Below, one piece after another: positions 15,571 to 23,803 of a DNA stretch of 64,000 nucleotides; within the stretch, counting starts at the first letter, position 1; each line of letters begins with the position of its first letter. The notes below the pieces were generated by a model. It saw only the letters and a program-made list of their open reading frames with translations, was not told the DNA's origin and ran no database searches. The stretch comes from Paracoccaceae bacterium (GTDB lineage Bacteria; Pseudomonadota; Alphaproteobacteria; Rhodobacterales; Rhodobacteraceae), in assembly GCA_030697175.1 (NCBI GenBank), contig JAUYQR010000020.1, positions 62,001 to 126,000 of the forward strand. The letters are read 5' to 3'. The position numbers and the translations under genes are program-made.

Positions 15571-15670
15571 GCGAGGGGGGGCGCGGCCCTCGCGCTAAGC
15601 TGGCAAGGAGCGAGGGGGGGCGCGGCCCTCGCGCTCCGCTGGCAAGAAGCGAGGGGTTTCACACCCCTCG
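15571..15670. repeat. 39-bp tandem repeat in the allE-allA spacer
   Basis: Two full copies of a 39-bp unit beginning GCGAGGGGGGGCGCGGCCCT start at 15571 and 15610. A partial third copy starts at 15649 and runs into copy 3 of the recurrent element. Each unit contains a CGCGAGGG-type self-complementary stem. No coding function is apparent. Confidence 0.75.
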
Positions 15671-15703
15671 CGCTCCCCGTGGGATATTTTTGCAGAGAGG
15701 AAG
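15650..15703 (+). repeat. Recurrent intergenic element, copy 3
   Basis: An 8-bp stem (CGAGGGGT at 15650-15657 with ACCCCTCG at 15663-15670, loop TTCAC) is followed by GTGGGATATTTTTGCAGAG and AGGAAG at the end. It lies between two minus-strand genes in the opposite orientation to their transcription, like copy 2. Confidence 0.55.
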
Positions 15704-15727
15704 ATGGGGGCGCGAACCAATTGGGGG

Positions 15728-16573
15728 TCATCGGGGGGGACCGAAGGCGCCCGGGCCGCGCAGGCGTGCGTGGCGGTTGACGTCCTTGTAGAGGAGATAG
15801 CGGAAGGGCCCTGGGCCGGCGGCGATGCAGGCTTGCGGGCAGTAGGCGCGCAGCCACATGAAATCGCCGGCCTCGACCTCGACCCAGTCCTGGTTGAGTT
15901 TGTAGGCGGCGCGGCCTTCAAGGACGAAAAGGCCGTGTTCCATGACATGGGTTTCTTCGAACGGGATGCGGGCGCCGGGTTGCAGGGTGACGATGTTGAC
16001 GTGGGCGTCGTGGCGCAGATCCGTCGGGTCGGCGAAACGGGTGGTGGCCCAGGCGCCGCCCGTGTCGGGCATGGCGATGGGGGGGAGGTCGCGTTCGTTG
16101 ATGACGATGCGGTCGGGGAGCGGCACGCCGGGGGCGGGTTCGTAAAGCTTGCGCAGCCAGTGGAAGCGGGCGGGGGTGGCACCTTCGGCGTGGAGCGCCC
16201 ATGGCGTGCCCGCGGGGATGTAGGCGTAGGCGCCTGCGTCCATTTCATAGCCATCGCCGCCGATCGTCAGGGTGGCGAGGCCGTCGGTGAAGAAGAGCCA
16301 GTGTTCGGCGCCGGGTTCCGCGTCGGGTGTGTCGGAGCCGCCGCCGGGGGCGACTTCCATCACATATTGGCTGAAGGTTTCGGAAAAACCGGTGAGGGGG
16401 CGGGCGATGAGCCAGAGTTTGGTCTTGGTCCAGCCCGGAAGGTAGCTGGTGACGATGTCGGAAAAGCAGCCTTTGGGGATGAAGGCGTAGGCGGTGGTGA
16501 AGACGGCGCGGGCGGTCATCAGTTGCGTCTGGGGCGGCAGGCCGCCTGTCGGGTAATGGTAGGCGGAGGTCAT
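15728..16573 (-). CDS. allE: (S)-ureidoglycine aminohydrolase (AllE)
   Basis: This two-cupin enzyme (281 aa) releases ammonia from ureidoglycine to give ureidoglycolate. The N-terminal cupin has AGTPWALHAEG. The C-terminal cupin carries the metal-binding set FEETHVMEHGLFVLEG, with His and Glu ligands, and GDFMWLRAYCPQ. It overlaps the stop of the puuE fusion (ATGA) and precedes allA, so the three form one operon. Confidence 0.9.
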   Translation of the reverse strand: MTSAYHYPTGGLPPQTQLMTARAVFTTAYAFIPKGCFSDIVTSYLPGWTKTKLWLIARPLTGFSETFSQYVMEVAPGGGSDTPDAEPGAEHWLFFTDGLATLTIGGDGYEMDAGAYAYIPAGTPWALHAEGATPARFHWLRKLYEPAPGVPLPDRIVINERDLPPIAMPDTGGAWATTRFADPTDLRHDAHVNIVTLQPGARIPFEETHVMEHGLFVLEGRAAYKLNQDWVEVEAGDFMWLRAYCPQACIAAGPGPFRYLLYKDVNRHARLRGPGAFGPPR

Positions 16574-17985
16574 GGCAGTTGATCCTTCAGGCGCAGGGTG
16601 GCGATGCGTTCCACTTGAGCGCAGGCGGTGGTGAATTCGGTGGCGGTGTCGTTGGCGAGGCGGGTCTGGAAGGCCGCGAGGATCGAGGCCCTGGTGTTGT
16701 CGCGCACGGCGATGATGAAGGGAAAGCCGTGTTTGGCGGTGTAGGCCGCGTTGAGGCGCTGAAACTCGGCGCGCTCGGCATCGGTCAGGGCGTCGAGGGC
16801 GGCGCTGGCCTGTTCGGCGGTGCTTTCCGGGGTGAGGCGCCTGGCGGTGGCGAGTTTGCCGGCGAGGTCGGGGTGGGCCTTGAGGACGGCGAGGCGTTCG
16901 TCGGGCGAGGCGCTGCGGAAGACGCGGGCGAGGGCGTTTGCGAGGCCCGTGGCGCTGTCGTGCGCGGGGCCAAGTTCGAGGGCGTGGCCACGGGTGGCGA
17001 CCCAGGGGGAGTGTTCGTAGATGCCGCCGAAGCGTTCGGTGAAACGATCAAGGCTCATCGCGCTGGGGCGTTCGATGCGGCGGTGGGGATGGGTGGCGGA
17101 CCAGTGGGCGGCGATGTCGCGGCGGGCGGCGAACCAGGCGCCGCCTTTGGCCTGCACATGGTCGAGGAAGCGGATGAGGCCAGCGATCTTGCCGGGGCGG
17201 CCGATCAGGCGACAGTGGAGGCCGATGGAGAACATCTTGGGGCGGCCGGCGCTGCCTTCGGCATGGAGCGTGTCGTAGGTGTCGCGCAGGTATTGGAAGA
17301 ACTGTTCGCCGGTGATGTAGCCCGGTGCTGTGGCGAAGCGCATGTCGTTGGCCTCGAGGGTGTAGGGCAGGATCAACTGGTCGCGGTCGCCGATCTCCAT
17401 CCACCAGGGCAGATCGTCGTCGTAGGTGTCGGAGATCCAGGTGAACTGGCCCGTCTCGGCGGTGAGGCGGACGGTGTTGAGCGAGGAGCGGCCGGTATAC
17501 CAGCCGCGCGGGGCTTCGCCGGTGAGCTCGGTGTGCAGGCGGATCGACTCGGCGATCTGGGCGCGTTCCAACTCTTCGGGCATGTCGCGGTGGTCGATCC
17601 ACTTCAGGCCGTGGCTGGCGACCTCCCACCCGGCGTCCTGCATGGCGGCAAGCTGTTCGGGGTTGCGGGCGAGGGCGGAGGTGACGCCGTAGACGGTGAC
17701 CGGAAGCTGGCGTTCGGTGAACAGGCGGTGCAGCCGCCAGAAGCCGGCGCGGGCGCCGTAGTCGTAGAGCGATTCCATGTTCCAGTGGCGCTGGCCGGGC
17801 CAGGGTTGCGCGCCGGCGATGTCGGAGAGGAACGCCTCGGACTGGCCGTCGCCGTGCAGGATGTTGTTCTCGCCACCCTCTTCGTAATTCAGCACGAGGC
17901 TGATCGCGACCTTGGCGCCGCCGGGCCACTGGGCATCGGGCGGGTTGGGGCCGTAGCCGCGAAAATCACGGGGGTAGCGGTTCAT
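16570..17985 (-). CDS. puuE: Allantoinase PuuE fused to OHCU decarboxylase
   Basis: This is a two-domain enzyme of 471 aa. Residues 1-310 are a cofactor-independent allantoinase of the polysaccharide-deacetylase fold (NYEEGGE, DRDQLILPYTLEANDMRF), which opens allantoin to allantoate. Residues about 315-471 are 2-oxo-4-hydroxy-4-carboxy-5-ureidoimidazoline decarboxylase, with the active-site segments HPDLAGKLA and LTPESTAEQ and the C-terminal HGFPFIIAVRDNTR. One chain thus covers two consecutive steps after HIU hydrolase. It is the first gene of the operon, divergent from uraH across a 151-bp spacer that should hold both promoters. Confidence 0.93.
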   Translation of the reverse strand: MNRYPRDFRGYGPNPPDAQWPGGAKVAISLVLNYEEGGENNILHGDGQSEAFLSDIAGAQPWPGQRHWNMESLYDYGARAGFWRLHRLFTERQLPVTVYGVTSALARNPEQLAAMQDAGWEVASHGLKWIDHRDMPEELERAQIAESIRLHTELTGEAPRGWYTGRSSLNTVRLTAETGQFTWISDTYDDDLPWWMEIGDRDQLILPYTLEANDMRFATAPGYITGEQFFQYLRDTYDTLHAEGSAGRPKMFSIGLHCRLIGRPGKIAGLIRFLDHVQAKGGAWFAARRDIAAHWSATHPHRRIERPSAMSLDRFTERFGGIYEHSPWVATRGHALELGPAHDSATGLANALARVFRSASPDERLAVLKAHPDLAGKLATARRLTPESTAEQASAALDALTDAERAEFQRLNAAYTAKHGFPFIIAVRDNTRASILAAFQTRLANDTATEFTTACAQVERIATLRLKDQLP

Positions 17986-18136
17986 GGCGGTCTCCTGTCG
18001 CGTTATTCGAGCCTAGGGCATGATGAGCGGGCGGTTTATCAAGATTTGGCTGAAGGTGCTATGACGGGGCTGACTGGTCGCTTGTTGCGCGGATTCGTGG
18101 CTTAGTGCCGACAAAGACCCCGGACGGAGGCGTGAG

Positions 18137-18490
18137 ATGGGACGTTTGACGACGCATGTGCTGGATACCGCGCGGGGCAAGCCTGCGGCAGGGGTGAAGA
18201 TCACCTTGTATCGGATCAGCGGGCAGAGCCACCGGAAGATCGCCGAGACGGTAACGAACGGCGACGGGCGGACGGATGCGCCGATGCTGGAGGGGGCGGC
18301 GCTGACCGCTGGCCGCTATGAGCTGGTGTTCGCGGCGGGGGCTTACTTGCGCGACACGGGGCAGGCGGCGGGCGAGGTGCTGTTTCTGGACGAGATCCCG
18401 ATCCGGTTCGGGGTGGCGGATGCGGCGCAGCATTATCATGTGCCGCTGCTGATTTCGGGCCATGCCTATTCGACCTACCGGGGGTCGTGA
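18137..18490 (+). CDS. uraH: 5-hydroxyisourate hydrolase (HIUH, transthyretin-like)
   Basis: This 117-aa enzyme hydrolyses 5-hydroxyisourate to OHCU, directly after urate oxidation. It starts with the family motif [12 protein letters not shown] and ends with the diagnostic YRGS tetrapeptide, which separates HIUH from transthyretin. It is divergent from the puuE operon and full length, with GGAGGCG before the ATG. Confidence 0.95.
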   Translation: MGRLTTHVLDTARGKPAAGVKITLYRISGQSHRKIAETVTNGDGRTDAPMLEGAALTAGRYELVFAAGAYLRDTGQAAGEVLFLDEIPIRFGVADAAQHYHVPLLISGHAYSTYRGS

Positions 18491-18578
18491 CGACACGAAA
18501 AGGTCACGATTCCAGCCCTTGCGGTGGAGCAGAGAACGGAGTTTTCTAAAGCCGGTTTTAAACGGTCAGGAGAGCCGC

Positions 18579-20087
18579 ATGTTTCGGATGACGACGTATT
18601 TGACTGCCCCGGCACTGGTGATGCTGATGGGCGGGACGGCCGAGGCGGCGTTGACCGCAGATCAGGTCTGGCAATCATGGAAGAATGCGGGCGCGCTGGC
18701 GGGCCTGACGGTATCGGCCGCGACCGAGAACAGCGATGGCGGGGTGCTGACGCTGAACGGGGTGAAGATTGCGCCCGAGGGCAGTGCGGGGCTGACGATT
18801 TCGGACATGGTCATGACCGAGCAATCGGACGGGTCGGTGCTGATCGCGCCGGGGGCTGACATCGGGGCCGACACGACCGGCGAGGGCACGGCGGGATCGG
18901 TCAGGCTGACGCATGACGGGCTGGTGATGACCGCGCGCGAGGGCGAGGCGGGGGCGCTGGTCTATGACTATGCGGCGGCATCGCTGAACGTGGCGTTCAC
19001 GTCCAGCTATCCGGCGACGTCGTTTGACGGGACCGATGCGGGCGAGGCCACATCCAAAGGGACGGTGGGGTTCACCGATCTGGCGGGCAGCTACAGCGAC
19101 ACACCCGGCGCGAACCGCGCGTTCGGCCTTGCGCTGGCGGCGTCGAAGATTGCCTATGACATCAATTCGGGCGATCCGGGGTTGCAGATGACGACCGCCT
19201 CGATCAGCGAGACGACCGATGTGGCGATGAGTGCAGCGGTGACGCTGCCGACGACGATCTCGCTTCTGGCGATTGCCTCGTCAGCCGATTTCGGCAAGGC
19301 GCTGGAAGAGGGGTTGGCCGTCGCGTTCACGACCAAGCAGGGCGCATCGAGCGGCACGGCAAGCCACGAGGACCAGATCTTCCCGTATCAGATGACGTTC
19401 AACGCCGGACCGGGCGAGGGCACGGGCGAGTTCAACAAGGACCGGTTCAGCGTGCGGTCAACCGGGGAGGGGCTGGCGGTCGACCTGACGTCGAGCGCGG
19501 TTCCGGTGCCGGTCAAGGTAAACACCGGGCCGGTGGAGGTGGGCATGACCGCGCCGGTGATGGCGGCGGAGACGGCGGGGGATTACGGGCTGACGCTGAA
19601 GCTGAGTGGCGTGACGGTGAACGAGGAGACCTGGGCGCTGCTGGACCCCGGAGCCGCGTTGAAGCGCGACCCGGCTGACCTGTCGATCGACGTGGCGGGC
19701 AAGGCGAAGGTCGATTTCATCGCGCTGATGGCGGCGGAGGAGGCCGGGATGACCGAGGTCACGCCGCCCGCGCCGGAGACGCTGGATATCCGCGACCTGA
19801 CCCTGAAGATCGCCGGGGCGGCGTTCACCGGGGTGGGGGCGTTCACCTTTGACAATTCGGGTATCGCACCGATGCCGATCGGTGAGGCGAACGTGACGCT
19901 GACCGGGGGCAATGCGCTGATCGACGGGTTGATCGCGACCGGGATCATCACCGAGGAAGACGCGATGGGCGTGCGGATGATGATGGGCGGGTTCATGTCG
20001 CCGGGGGCGAACCCGGACGAGCTGACCTCGAAGATCGAGGCGAAGGCCGGGGGCGAGATCACCGTCAACGGGCAGCGCGTGCAGTAA
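18579..20087 (+). CDS. DUF2125 family protein, probably exported
   Basis: This 502-aa protein starts with a typical signal peptide (MFRMTTYLTAPALVMLMGGTAEAA). The rest is soluble and rich in beta-strand-like and threonine/glycine segments. It looks like the Rhodobacteraceae DUF2125 family of unknown function. The ATG at 18579 has a GGTCAGGAGAG site; an upstream in-frame ATG overlapping uraH lacks support. A hairpin and recurrent-element copy 4 follow the stop. It may be a periplasmic or outer-membrane-associated protein; no catalytic motif is visible. Confidence 0.75.
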   Translation: MFRMTTYLTAPALVMLMGGTAEAALTADQVWQSWKNAGALAGLTVSAATENSDGGVLTLNGVKIAPEGSAGLTISDMVMTEQSDGSVLIAPGADIGADTTGEGTAGSVRLTHDGLVMTAREGEAGALVYDYAAASLNVAFTSSYPATSFDGTDAGEATSKGTVGFTDLAGSYSDTPGANRAFGLALAASKIAYDINSGDPGLQMTTASISETTDVAMSAAVTLPTTISLLAIASSADFGKALEEGLAVAFTTKQGASSGTASHEDQIFPYQMTFNAGPGEGTGEFNKDRFSVRSTGEGLAVDLTSSAVPVPVKVNTGPVEVGMTAPVMAAETAGDYGLTLKLSGVTVNEETWALLDPGAALKRDPADLSIDVAGKAKVDFIALMAAEEAGMTEVTPPAPETLDIRDLTLKIAGAAFTGVGAFTFDNSGIAPMPIGEANVTLTGGNALIDGLIATGIITEEDAMGVRMMMGGFMSPGANPDELTSKIEAKAGGEITVNGQRVQ

Positions 20088-20094
20088 GGGTGGC

Positions 20095-20162
20095 AGGGGG
20101 CGTTCCGCCCCCTCGCCCGTGCCGGGCTCACCCCCTGAGGATATTTTCCGAACAGAAGAAGG
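20095..20162 (+). repeat. Recurrent intergenic element, copy 4, with terminator-like hairpin
   Basis: An 8-bp stem (AGGGGGCG at 20095-20102 with CGCCCCCT at 20106-20113) follows the DUF2125 stop by 7 bp. Then come CCCCTGAGGATATTTTCC and GAACAGAAGAAGG, the latter nearly identical to the tail of copy 1. The element sits between convergent genes and may end transcription in one or both directions. Confidence 0.55.
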
Positions 20163-20185
20163 TGGGGCGCGCTAGTCCCGCCTTT

Positions 20186-21106
20186 TCATGCGCCTTCGGT
20201 GGCGCGGCGCAGTTCGTCGCGGATGCGGGTGGCCATGTAATCGGTGAAGAGGCGGACTTTGGGGTCTTTCAGGCGGCGGTGCTGGCTGAGTGAGGAAAGC
20301 TGGGTCGGCAAGGGGGGCGTGGCGGTGGCGACGGGGACGAGGCGGCCTGCGCGCAGGTGGTCGGCAACCTCGAACAGCGGTTTCAGCACGATGCCGCGCC
20401 CGTCGAGCGCCCAGCCGGTGAGAACGTCGCCGTCGTCGGATTCAAAGGGGCCGGTGATTTCGAACCGGCGGGGGCCTTCGGGGGTGGCGAGCGCCCACTG
20501 GAATTCCTTGGCGCCAGGGAAGCGCAGGTTCAGGCAATCGTGCTTGTCGCGGACGAGGGCGGTGCCGTCTTCGGGCATGCCGCGCCGCGCGATGTAGGCG
20601 GGGGCGGCGCAGAGAAGGCGCGGGCAATCGGCGATGGTTTTCACCTTGAGGGTGCTGTCGTCGAGGAGGCCGAGGTGGAAGGCCACGTCGATGCCTTCGG
20701 CCACGACGTCGATGATGCGGTCGGACAGCCGCAGGCGGACGTCGATCAGGGGATAGTGGTCCTTGAAGGCGGGGACGTGGGGGGCGATGAAGCGGCGGCC
20801 GACGCCCAGCGGGGCGGCGACGAAGATGGTGCCGCGGGGGTTTTGCGTGACATCCATCACCGCGGCTTCGGCATCGTCGATCGCTTCGAGCACGCGGCGG
20901 GCGCCGTCGTAGAAGATCCGGCCGTTCTCGGTTGGTTGCAGCGAGCGGGTGGTGCGGTTGAAGAGCCGCACGCCGAGATGCTTTTCCAGTTCCGAGATGC
21001 GGGCGGAGGCGACGGCGGGGGAGGTGCGCTGATCGCGCGCGGCGGCGGACATGCTGCCCAGATCGTAGACGCGGACGAACATGCGGATGTTGTTCACGTA
21101 GGACAT
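20186..21106 (-). CDS. LysR-family transcriptional regulator
   Basis: This 306-aa regulator has the N-terminal LysR helix-turn-helix (residues about 5-65; GSMSAAARDQRTSPAVASARISELEK in outline) and a C-terminal periplasmic-binding-like effector domain beginning near GTIFVAAPLGVGRR. It is read divergently from puuD across 102 bp, the usual arrangement for a LysR protein and its target, so control of urate oxidation is the natural guess. The effector is not evident. Confidence 0.85.
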   Translation of the reverse strand: MSYVNNIRMFVRVYDLGSMSAAARDQRTSPAVASARISELEKHLGVRLFNRTTRSLQPTENGRIFYDGARRVLEAIDDAEAAVMDVTQNPRGTIFVAAPLGVGRRFIAPHVPAFKDHYPLIDVRLRLSDRIIDVVAEGIDVAFHLGLLDDSTLKVKTIADCPRLLCAAPAYIARRGMPEDGTALVRDKHDCLNLRFPGAKEFQWALATPEGPRRFEITGPFESDDGDVLTGWALDGRGIVLKPLFEVADHLRAGRLVPVATATPPLPTQLSSLSQHRRLKDPKVRLFTDYMATRIRDELRRATEGA

Positions 21107-21208
21107 GGGACGATTGTTCGTTGCGGTTTGAAAGTGATGCGGCGTTTAGATGGATTAACAGAAGAGTTCCCGGCAGTATAGCGTTTCAGGGCAAACGGGG
21201 GTGGCGCG

Positions 21209-22441
21209 ATGTATGACTGGGTTGTTCTGTGGGAATGGATCGAGATTGCGGCGCGCTGGACGCATGTGATCACGGCGATCGCGTGGATCGGATCTTCGTT
21301 CTATTTCATCGCGTTGGACCTTGGGCTGCGCAAGACGCCGTCGCTGCCGCCGCTTGCCTATGGCGAGGAATGGCAGGTGCATGGCGGGGGCTTTTACCAC
21401 ATCAACAAATACCTCGTGGCGCCGGAGATGATGCCGGAGCACCTGACGTGGTTCAAATGGGAGAGCTATGCGACCTGGCTTTCGGGGTTCGCGATGCTGG
21501 TGCTGGTTTACTATCTGGGTGCGGAGATGTTCCTGATCGACCCTTCGGTGATGGAACTGGCGGTCTGGCAGGCGGTGGCGATTTCACTGGCGTCGCTGGC
21601 CTTTGGCTGGGTGGCCTATACGACGCTGTGCAAGGTGTTCGTGAACGCGAACCAGACGGTGCTGATGGTGGCGCTGTTTGGGGTGCTGGTGGGGATGGCG
21701 TGGTTTTACACGCAGGTCTTTTCAGGGCGGGCGGCGCTTTTGCATCTGGGGGCGTTCACCGCGACGATCATGAGCGCAAACGTGTTCATGGTGATCATGC
21801 CGAACCAGCGGATCGTGGTGGCGGATCTGAAGGCGGGGCGGGTGCCTGACGCGAAGTACGGCAAGATCGCCAAGCAAAGAAGCACGCATAACAATTACCT
21901 GACGCTGCCGGTCGTGTTCCTGATGCTGTCGAACCACTATCCGCTTGTGTTCGCGACGGAATACAACTGGATCATTGCAAGCCTCGTGTTCCTGATGGGG
22001 GTCACGATCCGGCATTGGTTCAACACCAAGCACGCGCGCAAGGGCAATCCGCACTGGACCTGGGGGGTGACCGTGATCCTGTTCCTGATCATCGCGTGGC
22101 TGTCGACCGCGCCGATGCGGGTGGCGGCGGGGGAGGCCAGCTTGCGGGGCGAGGCGTTGCGGTTGGCGCGTGCTGAGGGGTTTGGCGAGGTGGTCGGCAT
22201 CGTGCAGGGGCGCTGTTCGATGTGCCATGCGGCCGAGCCGGGCTATGAGGGGGTCTACTGGCCGCCGAAGGGGGTGGTGCTGGAGACCGAGGCACAGATC
22301 GCGCATGAGGCGCGGCGGATCTATCTGCAGGCGGGGGTGACCCATGCGATGCCCCCGGCGAACCTGAGCTACATGGAGCCGGAGGAGCGGGCGGCGATCG
22401 TGCGCTGGTTCAGGGGTGTGGGGGTGGACGATCCGGTGTGA
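21209..22441 (+). CDS. puuD: Membrane-bound urate hydroxylase with cytochrome c domain (PuuD)
   Basis: This 410-aa inner-membrane enzyme oxidises urate to 5-hydroxyisourate. About eight membrane helices (residues 10-305) form the PuuD core, with histidines in the first helices (ARWTHVITAIAWIG). The C-terminal domain is a c-type cytochrome with heme site C336-x-x-C339-H340 (CSMCH) and a likely axial Met381 in HAMPP, passing electrons to the respiratory chain instead of making peroxide. It supplies the substrate for UraH. It stands alone and is divergent from the LysR gene. Confidence 0.93.
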   Translation: MYDWVVLWEWIEIAARWTHVITAIAWIGSSFYFIALDLGLRKTPSLPPLAYGEEWQVHGGGFYHINKYLVAPEMMPEHLTWFKWESYATWLSGFAMLVLVYYLGAEMFLIDPSVMELAVWQAVAISLASLAFGWVAYTTLCKVFVNANQTVLMVALFGVLVGMAWFYTQVFSGRAALLHLGAFTATIMSANVFMVIMPNQRIVVADLKAGRVPDAKYGKIAKQRSTHNNYLTLPVVFLMLSNHYPLVFATEYNWIIASLVFLMGVTIRHWFNTKHARKGNPHWTWGVTVILFLIIAWLSTAPMRVAAGEASLRGEALRLARAEGFGEVVGIVQGRCSMCHAAEPGYEGVYWPPKGVVLETEAQIAHEARRIYLQAGVTHAMPPANLSYMEPEERAAIVRWFRGVGVDDPV

Positions 22442-22444
22442 CGA

Positions 22445-22837
22445 TCAGGGTTCGCTGCGCGCGGGGTTTTCGCGGTTTCCCGGGTATGACTTGAGGCCCG
22501 GAAAGGGTGGTAGCCAGGCTTCGCGGCGGATGGTCCACAGTTCGTAGGTCGGGCGGAACCGGTTTGGTTCGTCGAAGGAGCCGAGGTTGATGCCGATCTC
22601 GTCGGCGATCCGGGCAAAGACCGGGGAGCCGCAGGCGGGGCAAAACGACCGGTCCTGAAAGCTGTGCCAGATACCGGTGATGGTCACCGCGTCGGCGGGG
22701 AAGATCGCCGAGGCGTGGAAGGGTGCGCCGTGGTTCTTGCGGCAGTCAAGGCAGTGGCAGATGCCGACGCGCCAGGGCGTTCCCGTTGCGGTGACACGGA
22801 GCGCGCCACAGAGGCAGCCGCCGGTGACGGTTTCCAT
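22445..22837 (-). CDS. GFA/CENP-V-type zinc protein
   Basis: This 130-aa protein belongs to the glutathione-dependent formaldehyde-activating (Gfa/CENP-V) fold. Zinc-binding cysteine sets are CLCG (residues 8-11), CHCLDC and CPACG. Most members have no proven enzyme activity and the specific role is unknown. The ATG at 22837 lies 1 bp after the stop of the sulfotransferase gene (TGAGATG), so the two are coupled. It converges on puuD with a 3-bp gap. Confidence 0.8.
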   Translation of the reverse strand: METVTGGCLCGALRVTATGTPWRVGICHCLDCRKNHGAPFHASAIFPADAVTITGIWHSFQDRSFCPACGSPVFARIADEIGINLGSFDEPNRFRPTYELWTIRREAWLPPFPGLKSYPGNRENPARSEP

Positions 22838-22838
22838 C

Positions 22839-23657
22839 TCAATCCCCCAGTTTGGCGTGAACCTCGTCGAGATCAACCGGGCCTTTCGGCAGCTTGTTCC
22901 CCGGATTGTCGAAATCGTAGCGGAAAAGCTGGAAGTCGCGTTTGTAGATTTCCCACATCAGGTGCATCGAGAGATCGTCGAAATACGCCTCGACCGGGTG
23001 GGCGCGGGCGGGGCCGTGGCCTTCGCTTTCATTGAAGCGGGGGATTGCCTTGAGATCGACGGGGTGCGTCACGGTGATGTTGTCGAGCACGGCTTGCATG
23101 CCGGTGTTGAAATCTTCGGTGAAGAAGATGTGATTGTAGCGCCCGCCGTTGACGATGAAGGTCGAGACGTGGCCCGCCATCGCGGACCAGTGGATGTCAG
23201 GCTCCATCGGTTTTTTGAAGCGGATGGTGTCGCGGGCGAACAAGAGGAAGCGGCGAAAGCTGGCGATCTGGTCGAAGTCCTGCTTGCCGTCCTCACCCCC
23301 GACCTCGATTCCGTATTTCTGCATGAGGAGCGGCACGAGGTTGCCACGGTAGCGTTTGCCATTCCTCTGGATGCCGCAGATCTTGTCGAAGAACGAGCTG
23401 AGGATGCGGGTGTAGGGATTGCGCACGCAGGTGAAGGCGTAGGATCGGTGGCCACGCACGTTGCGTTCGATCTTTTGCTGGCTGCCCTCCATCGCCCATT
23501 TGTGCATACCGGCAGTGGCGTCGTGGATGTCACCGTCGTAGAAGGAGCCGTGATCGGAGTAGAACATGATCTGGCCAATGGTCGAGCAGGCGCATTTCGG
23601 CACGACGCGGTAGACGACACTTTCGCTTTCCGTCATCCAGGTGCCGGGAAACCCCAT
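22839..23657 (-). CDS. Sulfotransferase family protein
   Basis: This 272-aa protein is a PAPS-dependent sulfotransferase of the carbohydrate (Sulfotransfer_2-like) type. The 5'-phosphosulfate loop is RVVPKCACSTIGQ near residue 20 and the 3'-phosphate site is CVRNPYTRILSSFFDK near residue 80. No signal peptide is seen, so it should act in the cytoplasm on a glycan precursor. It faces a GT14 glycosyltransferase gene across a 146-bp spacer of unusually low GC, suggesting a joint role in a sulfated surface glycan. Confidence 0.8.
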   Translation of the reverse strand: MGFPGTWMTESESVVYRVVPKCACSTIGQIMFYSDHGSFYDGDIHDATAGMHKWAMEGSQQKIERNVRGHRSYAFTCVRNPYTRILSSFFDKICGIQRNGKRYRGNLVPLLMQKYGIEVGGEDGKQDFDQIASFRRFLLFARDTIRFKKPMEPDIHWSAMAGHVSTFIVNGGRYNHIFFTEDFNTGMQAVLDNITVTHPVDLKAIPRFNESEGHGPARAHPVEAYFDDLSMHLMWEIYKRDFQLFRYDFDNPGNKLPKGPVDLDEVHAKLGD

Positions 23658-23803
23658 GCCAAAAACCCCTACAAGCCTGTATCCATGCGTTGCGCCGTTG
23701 AAACAGAATTACCCCGAAAAGCAAAGAAATTCTGTATTTTCAACGCAAGGTGGATCAGTTTAGTACAACAGTCCATGAGACTTTGGGGAAACCGCCGACC
23801 GGC

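Noticed and set aside
16579-18105. Long open frame opposite the allantoinase fusion
   Set aside because: Glycine/alanine-rich shadow of puuE with no family resemblance.
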